Below are positions 40,598 through 47,088 of a DNA stretch of 47,088 nt, piece by piece. The translations under genes were made by a program, and so were the position numbers. Where the stretch lies: NCBI GenBank assembly GCA_016208425.1, contig JACQYA010000017.1, positions 1 to 47,088 on the forward strand, in the 5' to 3' direction. A model generated the notes under the pieces. It did not search any database. It saw nothing but the letters and a program-made list of their open reading frames with translations, and had not been told where the DNA came from. Origin of the DNA: Betaproteobacteria bacterium (lineage in GTDB: Bacteria; Pseudomonadota; Gammaproteobacteria; Burkholderiales; Rhodocyclaceae). The stretch's first letter is position 1; every line of letters starts with the position of its first letter.

Positions 40598-40666
40598 ATG
40601 CGCAATCCCGACTTGCCTGTACCGGCCAAGCAGACTACGATTCGGGCTACCTCAACCCCTATGTGA
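40598..40666 (+). CDS. Short leader ORF (22 codons) before the BPSS1780-type gene
   Basis: ATG 40598 has an unusually strong Shine-Dalgarno (GGGGGGAG, ending 3 nt before it) while the downstream gene has none. It reads 22 codons (M-R-N-P-D-L-P-V-P-A-K...P-M) and its TGA at 40664-40666 overlaps the GTG at 40663, an alternative start of the next gene. It may act by translational coupling. No similarity recognised; could be chance. Confidence 0.35.
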   Translation: MRNPDLPVPAKQTTIRATSTPM

Positions 40667-40674
40667 GTGTCGTC

Positions 40675-41412
40675 ATGGAACAATTCCCGATTGCCGCGCC
40701 GGAATTTACGGGTGACTGCCGCACGGTGCCGGCGGGCAACGCCTTCGAGTGGCTCAAGCAGGGCTGGGCGATTTTTATGGTCAACCCCGCCATCTGGATC
40801 GCCATGACGGTGATTTTCTTTGTGATTTTTCTCGGGCTTTCGATTGTCCCGCTGGTCGGACAGCTCGCCGCCAACCTGTTGACCCCGGTTTTTGCCGCCG
40901 GACTGCTGCTCGCCTGCAAGAAGGCCGCCAACAGCGAAGCGCTCAAAATTCCGGATCTGTTTGCCGGTTTCAATCAGAACAACACGAATCTGGTCATGCT
41001 GGGCGTTATCTACATGACGTGCATGCTGGCGATTTTGACCGTCGGCGCCGTGCTTGGCGGCGGCAGCTTGGCGGGCGGCATGATGATGGGGCATTCGGCC
41101 GGCGCCGGCATGGCGCTAGGCGGCATGCTGGTCGCGATGCTGCTGACGGTGGCGCTTTCGGTGCCGCTGGTCATGGCCATGTGGTTCGCGCCGGCGCTGG
41201 TCGCCTTCAACGACATGCAGCCCGTTCCGGCGCTCAAGGCGAGTTTCAACGCCTGCCTGAAGAACATGATGGCGTTTCTGGTGTACGGCCTGATAACGCT
41301 GGTGCTCTGCTTCTTCGCGGCGTTGCCGCTCGGTCTCGGTTTTCTCGTCCTCGTCCCGGTGCTCGCCGGAACGCTCTATGCCTCGTATCGGGATATTTTC
41401 GTTGCCGCCTGA
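40675..41412 (+). CDS. BPSS1780-family integral membrane protein
   Basis: A 245-residue membrane protein. After a short soluble start (PAGNAFEWLKQGWAIFMVNP) it has about five hydrophobic segments (residues 35-60, 65-85, 107-130, 145-175, 200-240). The W-L-K-x-G-W and F-x-x-N-P-A-I-W pattern and the C-terminal YASYRDIF match the family named after BPSS1780, found mainly in betaproteobacteria; function unknown. Start ATG 40675; a GTG at 40663 is also possible. A paralogue follows 36 nt downstream. Confidence 0.85.
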   Translation: MEQFPIAAPEFTGDCRTVPAGNAFEWLKQGWAIFMVNPAIWIAMTVIFFVIFLGLSIVPLVGQLAANLLTPVFAAGLLLACKKAANSEALKIPDLFAGFNQNNTNLVMLGVIYMTCMLAILTVGAVLGGGSLAGGMMMGHSAGAGMALGGMLVAMLLTVALSVPLVMAMWFAPALVAFNDMQPVPALKASFNACLKNMMAFLVYGLITLVLCFFAALPLGLGFLVLVPVLAGTLYASYRDIFVAA

Positions 41413-41448
41413 CCTCTTTTCGCGCGGAGCCGCGTTCTCCCAGACCCC

Positions 41449-42225
41449 ATGCAGGCGCTGACGCTGCCCGCGCGGCGCGGCTGGCTCTGGCTGGCGGAAG
41501 GCTTCACCATCTTCCGCAAGAACCCGCCGATGCTGGCTCTGCTCGTGGTCGGCTACTGGATGCTGGTCGCGCTCATCAACCTGGTTCCGGTGATCGGCGC
41601 CATTATCGCGACGATCTGCATCCCCGCTTTTTCGGTCAGCCTGATGAATGCCTGCCGCGCGCTCGACCAGGGTCGGCCGGTCGGGCCGCAGCTCCTGTTT
41701 TCGGGCTTTCGCGAAAATCTGCGCACCCTGCTGGTGCTGGGCGGCCTCTATCTTGGCGCGACGATCTGTATCCTCGGTATTTCTTCGCTGGCCGACGACG
41801 GGATCTTGATGCGCATGATGCTGGCCGGCACTCCACCGGGCGAAGAGGCCATGGCCAGCGCGGAATTTCTCGCGGCCACCCAGCTCGCGCTACTTCTGCT
41901 CGCCCCCCTGGTGATGGCCTATTGGTACGCGCCGGTACTCGCCGCCTGGCACGGCTTGCCGGCGAGCAAGGCGCTCTTTTTCAGCTTTGTCGCGAGCCTG
42001 CGCAACTGGCGCGCTTTTCTCGCCTATTCGGCGGCGATGATCGCGTACGGGGCCGTCGTGCCGGGCGCCGTGCTCGGCCTGGTGGCGTCGCTGCTCCCGG
42101 ACGGTGCCAGTTTCTTTGCAGCGCTGCTCGCCATGCCGCTCCTGATGATCCTGGCGCCCACCCTGTTCGCAAGTTTCTACGTCAGCTACCGCGAAGTCTT
42201 CATCGCCATCGACGAAAATGCCTGA
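41449..42225 (+). CDS. Second BPSS1780-family membrane protein (paralogue)
   Basis: A 258-residue membrane protein with the same layout as its upstream neighbour: RGWLWLAEGFTIFRKNPPML in place of the first soluble stretch, then five or six TM segments and the same end FYVSYREVFIAID. The two share the family signature but differ strongly in between, so this is an old duplication. It overlaps nadD by 8 nt, tying it to an NAD-synthesis/ribosome operon. Function unknown. Confidence 0.85.
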   Translation: MQALTLPARRGWLWLAEGFTIFRKNPPMLALLVVGYWMLVALINLVPVIGAIIATICIPAFSVSLMNACRALDQGRPVGPQLLFSGFRENLRTLLVLGGLYLGATICILGISSLADDGILMRMMLAGTPPGEEAMASAEFLAATQLALLLLAPLVMAYWYAPVLAAWHGLPASKALFFSFVASLRNWRAFLAYSAAMIAYGAVVPGAVLGLVASLLPDGASFFAALLAMPLLMILAPTLFASFYVSYREVFIAIDENA

Positions 42226-42955
42226 ATGGGTCGCGTTGGCGACGGAGCCAGCGGAATCAGCGGAGCCGCCATACGGCAAGCCGCTCGGCGTCTTCGGCGG
42301 CACTTTCGACCCGGTGCACTTCGGGCACCTGCGCCTGGCCGAAGAAGCGGCCGACAGCCTCGGCCTGCAACGCATACGCTGGATACCCGCCGGCCAGCCA
42401 CGACACCGCGAGGCCGAGAACAAGGCTCCGCAAGCCGGCGCCACCCACCGGCTCGCGATGGTGCGTGTCGCCATCGCCGGCAACCCGCGTTTCCAGTTCG
42501 ACCCGGCAGAAGCCGACGCGGCGCGGGCCAGCTACACGGTGCCGACGCTTGAGCGGCTGCGGAATTCTGCCGGGTGCGGCGCACATCGTCCGCTGGTGCT
42601 GTTGCTGGGCGCCGATGCGTTTGCCGGGTTGAGCGGCTGGCATCGCTGGGAAGTGCTATTGTCGCTCGCGCACGTCGCGGTAGCGCATCGCCCCGGCTTT
42701 CCGCTCGATGGCGCCAACCTGCCCGCAGAGCTGGCCGATCTCTACCGGCTACGGCGGTGCGACACCCCTGCCGCGCTCGCCGACACGCCGGCGGGTCTTA
42801 TCGTCAGTTTTGCGATGACCCCTTTGGCCATTTCGGCCACAGAAATTCGCGCGCGGCTCACCGGCGGCCTCAGCGCCCGCTATTTGCTGCCAGACGCGGT
42901 AATCGCATATATTCGAGCCAACCACCTTTACCCCGCGAAGACACCCCCCACATGA
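42218..42955 (+). CDS. nadD: Nicotinate-nucleotide adenylyltransferase
   Basis: Makes deamido-NAD from nicotinate mononucleotide and ATP. 245 residues, slightly long through an N-terminal extension (about 20 residues before GKPLGVFGGTF). The nucleotidyltransferase signature GGTFDPVHFGHLRLAEE contains the H-x-G-H motif. ADAFAGLSGWHRWEVLLSLAHVAVAHRPG and ISATEIRARL (the I-S-S/A-T-x-I-R motif) follow. The start at 42218 overlaps the upstream gene by 8 nt; a later ATG is not available before the fold begins. rsfS overlaps by 4 nt. Confidence 0.95.
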   Translation: MPEWVALATEPAESAEPPYGKPLGVFGGTFDPVHFGHLRLAEEAADSLGLQRIRWIPAGQPRHREAENKAPQAGATHRLAMVRVAIAGNPRFQFDPAEADAARASYTVPTLERLRNSAGCGAHRPLVLLLGADAFAGLSGWHRWEVLLSLAHVAVAHRPGFPLDGANLPAELADLYRLRRCDTPAALADTPAGLIVSFAMTPLAISATEIRARLTGGLSARYLLPDAVIAYIRANHLYPAKTPPT

Positions 42956-43311
42956 ACGTGACGAAACTGCAAAAAATCGCCGTCGATGCGCTTGAAGATA
43001 TCAAGGGTCACGACATCGAAGTGATCAACACCAGCAAGCTCACGCCGCTTTTTGATCGCGTCATCATCGCCTGCGGCGACTCCAACCGACAGGTCAAATC
43101 GCTCGCCCGCAACGTCCAGGACAAAGTTCGCGAGGCCGGCGGGGAGGTGATTTCCTCGGAAGGCGAGGAAAACGGCGAATGGGTTCTCGTCGATCTGGGC
43201 GACATCGTCGTGCACGTGATGCAGCCGGCGATCCGCAGCTACTACAACCTCGAAGAGTTATGGGGCGGCAAAGGCCCGGCGCGGGTACGCAAGGCGACCG
43301 CAGAGATGTGA
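42952..43311 (+). CDS. rsfS: Ribosomal silencing factor RsfS
   Basis: A 119-residue protein that binds ribosomal protein uL14 and blocks subunit joining when nutrients are scarce. KLQKIAVDALEDIKGHDIEVIN, DRVIIACGDSNRQVKSLA and WVLVDLGDIVVHVMQP with SYYNLEELWG are diagnostic. ATG overlaps the nadD stop (ATGA). nadD-rsfS-rlmH is a conserved order. Confidence 0.97.
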   Translation: MNVTKLQKIAVDALEDIKGHDIEVINTSKLTPLFDRVIIACGDSNRQVKSLARNVQDKVREAGGEVISSEGEENGEWVLVDLGDIVVHVMQPAIRSYYNLEELWGGKGPARVRKATAEM

Positions 43312-43314
43312 GGC

Positions 43315-43785
43315 ATGAAGCTGGGCATCCTGGCGGTCGGCCACAAGCTTCCCGACTGGGTGGCCAAAGGCTGCGCCGAATACATCAAGCGCATGCCGCG
43401 CGAACTGCCTGTAGTCGTCGCCGAGATCAAACCGGAGGCACGCGGCTCGAAAACCCGCGAACAGCTTCTATCCGCCGAAAAAACCCGCTTGCAGGCGGCG
43501 CTTCAAGGTTACAGCCGGGTCGTCGTGCTCGACGAGCGGGGCGACGATCTGACCACGCTGCAACTGGCCCAACGCCTTGAAGACTGGATGCGCGCAGGCG
43601 GCGACACGGCCTTTTTGATCGGCGGCGCCGACGGCATCGCCGACGAGCTGAAAAGGCGCGCCGACGACAGCATCCGCCTGTCCAGCCTGACCCTGCCGCA
43701 CGCGGTGGCGCGGCTCGTGCTTTGCGAACAGCTCTACCGCGCCGTCAGCGTGGTCAAGAAACACCCTTACCACCGCGAGGGATGA
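43315..43785 (+). CDS. rlmH: 23S rRNA (pseudouridine-1915 N3)-methyltransferase
   Basis: A 156-residue SPOUT methyltransferase modifying helix 69 of 23S rRNA. MKLGILAVGHKLPDWVA at the start, ALQGYSRVVVLDERGDDL in the middle, and the knot region FLIGGADGIADELK with LPHAVARLVLCEQLYRAVSV-KKHPYHRE are the family signatures. Full length. It lies 3 nt after rsfS, and the maf gene starts inside its stop codon. Confidence 0.97.
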   Translation: MKLGILAVGHKLPDWVAKGCAEYIKRMPRELPVVVAEIKPEARGSKTREQLLSAEKTRLQAALQGYSRVVVLDERGDDLTTLQLAQRLEDWMRAGGDTAFLIGGADGIADELKRRADDSIRLSSLTLPHAVARLVLCEQLYRAVSVVKKHPYHREG

Positions 43786-44417
43786 TGGGCGCCGACCTTG
43801 TACTGGCACCGCAAACCCGCCTGCATCTGGCCTCGCGCAGCCCGCGCCGAGGCGAGTTGCTGGCGCAAATCGGCGTGGCGTTCGACACCGTCGCGTTCCG
43901 CAATCCTCCGCGCGAAGACATGGAACTCGACGAAACGCCGTACCGGGGCGAAGACCCGACTGTTTATGTGCGGCGCGTCGCGCGCGCCAAAGCGGAGCAC
44001 GGCTGGCGTATCGTCAACTGGCGGAATCTGGCGCGCCAACCGCTGCTGGCGGCCGATACGACGCTCGAATTTGACGGCGAGATCATCGGCAAGCCCTTCG
44101 ACGCCGGACACGCCGTGGCTATCCTCCACCGCCTGTCCGGCGCGACGCACCGGGTGTTGACGGCGGTCGCCGTCGGCTTCGAGGATCGCGTCGAATCGGC
44201 GTTATCGGTCAGCGAAGTGCGCTTTCGCCATCTCGGCGATGCCGAGATACGCCGCTACGTCGCCAGCGGCGAACCGCTGGACAAGGCCGGCGCCTACGGT
44301 ATCCAGGGCCGGGCGAGCATCTTTGTCGAACACCTTGCCGGCAGCTACTCCGGCGTGATGGGTCTGCCGCTATTTGAAACCGCGAACCTGCTCGGGCGTT
44401 TCGGCTTCCGGCTGTAA
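43782..44417 (+). CDS. maf: Maf-family nucleotide pyrophosphatase
   Basis: A 211-residue housecleaning enzyme hydrolysing non-canonical or pyrimidine nucleoside triphosphates. LHLASRSPRRGELLAQIG is the conserved N-terminal loop; LLAADTTLEFDGEIIGKP carries the catalytic Asp; DKAGAYGIQGRASIFVEHLAGSYSGVMGLPL is the C-terminal signature of the YhdE-type (dTTP/UTP) subgroup. ATG 43782 and 43785 are adjacent; GAGGG just upstream fits either. The start overlaps the rlmH stop. Confidence 0.93.
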   Translation: MMGADLVLAPQTRLHLASRSPRRGELLAQIGVAFDTVAFRNPPREDMELDETPYRGEDPTVYVRRVARAKAEHGWRIVNWRNLARQPLLAADTTLEFDGEIIGKPFDAGHAVAILHRLSGATHRVLTAVAVGFEDRVESALSVSEVRFRHLGDAEIRRYVASGEPLDKAGAYGIQGRASIFVEHLAGSYSGVMGLPLFETANLLGRFGFRL

Positions 44418-44436
44418 GCCGTGACGATCGCCCGTA

Positions 44437-46959
<2,523 letters not shown>

Positions 46960-47088
46960 TCAGATACGCATCGGCATCACGACGTATTTGAAGCGGTCGT
47001 TGCCCGGGATCATCAACAGCGAGCTTGAATTGGCGTCGTTGAAACCCCATTCGACATTCTCGACCGAGGTGTTGTTGAGCACGTCGAG
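46960..47088 (-). CDS. dnaN: DNA polymerase III beta clamp, C-terminal end (5' part outside window)
   Basis: The last 42 codons of a leftward gene entering from the right edge. They read LDVLNNTSVENVEWGF, SSSLLMIPGN and end YVVMPMRI, the invariant C-terminus of the sliding clamp. The stop is at 46960-46962. gyrB follows, so dnaA and the origin are expected just beyond the window. Confidence 0.95.
   Translation of the reverse strand, partial: LDVLNNTSVENVEWGFNDANSSSLLMIPGNDRFKYVVMPMRI

Overview
The window is a GC-rich chromosomal segment of a betaproteobacterium, most likely Rhodocyclales (Azoarcus/Thauera/Dechloromonas type). This is judged from gene content and order: pilT-pilU divergent from yggS-proC-yggT-yggU, two BPSS1780-type membrane proteins beside nadD-rsfS-rlmH-maf, pcm-rhodanese-tolC beside waaC-waaA, aroK-aroB-dgt, and a right edge of gyrB and dnaN that places it close to the replication origin. 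No lineage assignment was tested by search.

Layout. 1-2.0 kb: the end of gltB and a gltD that lacks about 80-95 internal codons. 2.1-8.0 kb: a YEATS-associated-type membrane protein, glmU-glmS (UDP-GlcNAc precursor synthesis), a lipoprotein amidase, and a sulfide:quinone-reductase-like flavoprotein. 8.0-16.9 kb: a small FMN-binding split-barrel (PNPOx-like) gene cut in two by an island of about 8.4 kb. The two gene halves fit together at an 8-bp direct repeat (TATTCCTA) that flanks the island. The island carries a type I restriction system with methylase and specificity fused in one protein, a helicase/nuclease subunit, a reverse transcriptase gene that overlaps hsdR but is broken, a HigBA-type toxin-antitoxin pair and the tail of a tyrosine integrase. 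16.9-21.6 kb: pilU, pilT, then yggS-proC-yggT-yggU. 21.7-26.2 kb: epd and nirBD with a long upstream region holding an FNR-like box. 26.2-30.8 kb: dgt, aroB, aroK, a UDP-sugar epimerase and a family 2 glycosyltransferase, all leftward. 30.9-33.2 kb: waaC and waaA, rightward. 33.4-40.5 kb: tolC, rhodanese, pcm-like gene, RND pump, its membrane fusion protein and a TetR regulator, all leftward behind a perfect palindromic operator. 40.6-44.4 kb: two membrane-protein paralogues and nadD-rsfS-rlmH-maf. 44.4-47.1 kb: gyrB and the dnaN 3' end, leftward.

How the genes fit together. Much of the window serves the envelope: glmU/glmS feed peptidoglycan and LPS, waaC/waaA and the sugar genes build the LPS core, and TetR-MFP-RND-TolC form a likely tripartite efflux set. 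Type IV pilus retraction, glutamate synthesis, nitrite reduction and shikimate synthesis make up most of the rest.

The strongest observation is the island: a clean insertion whose scar can be read to the base, and a composite defence locus in which a reverse transcriptase gene is translationally coupled to a fused-subunit type I restriction system but now carries a nonsense codon and a frame break. Separately, three unrelated genes (gltD, the reverse transcriptase and the RND pump) appear to have internal deletions. This should be tested against raw reads before any biological reading.
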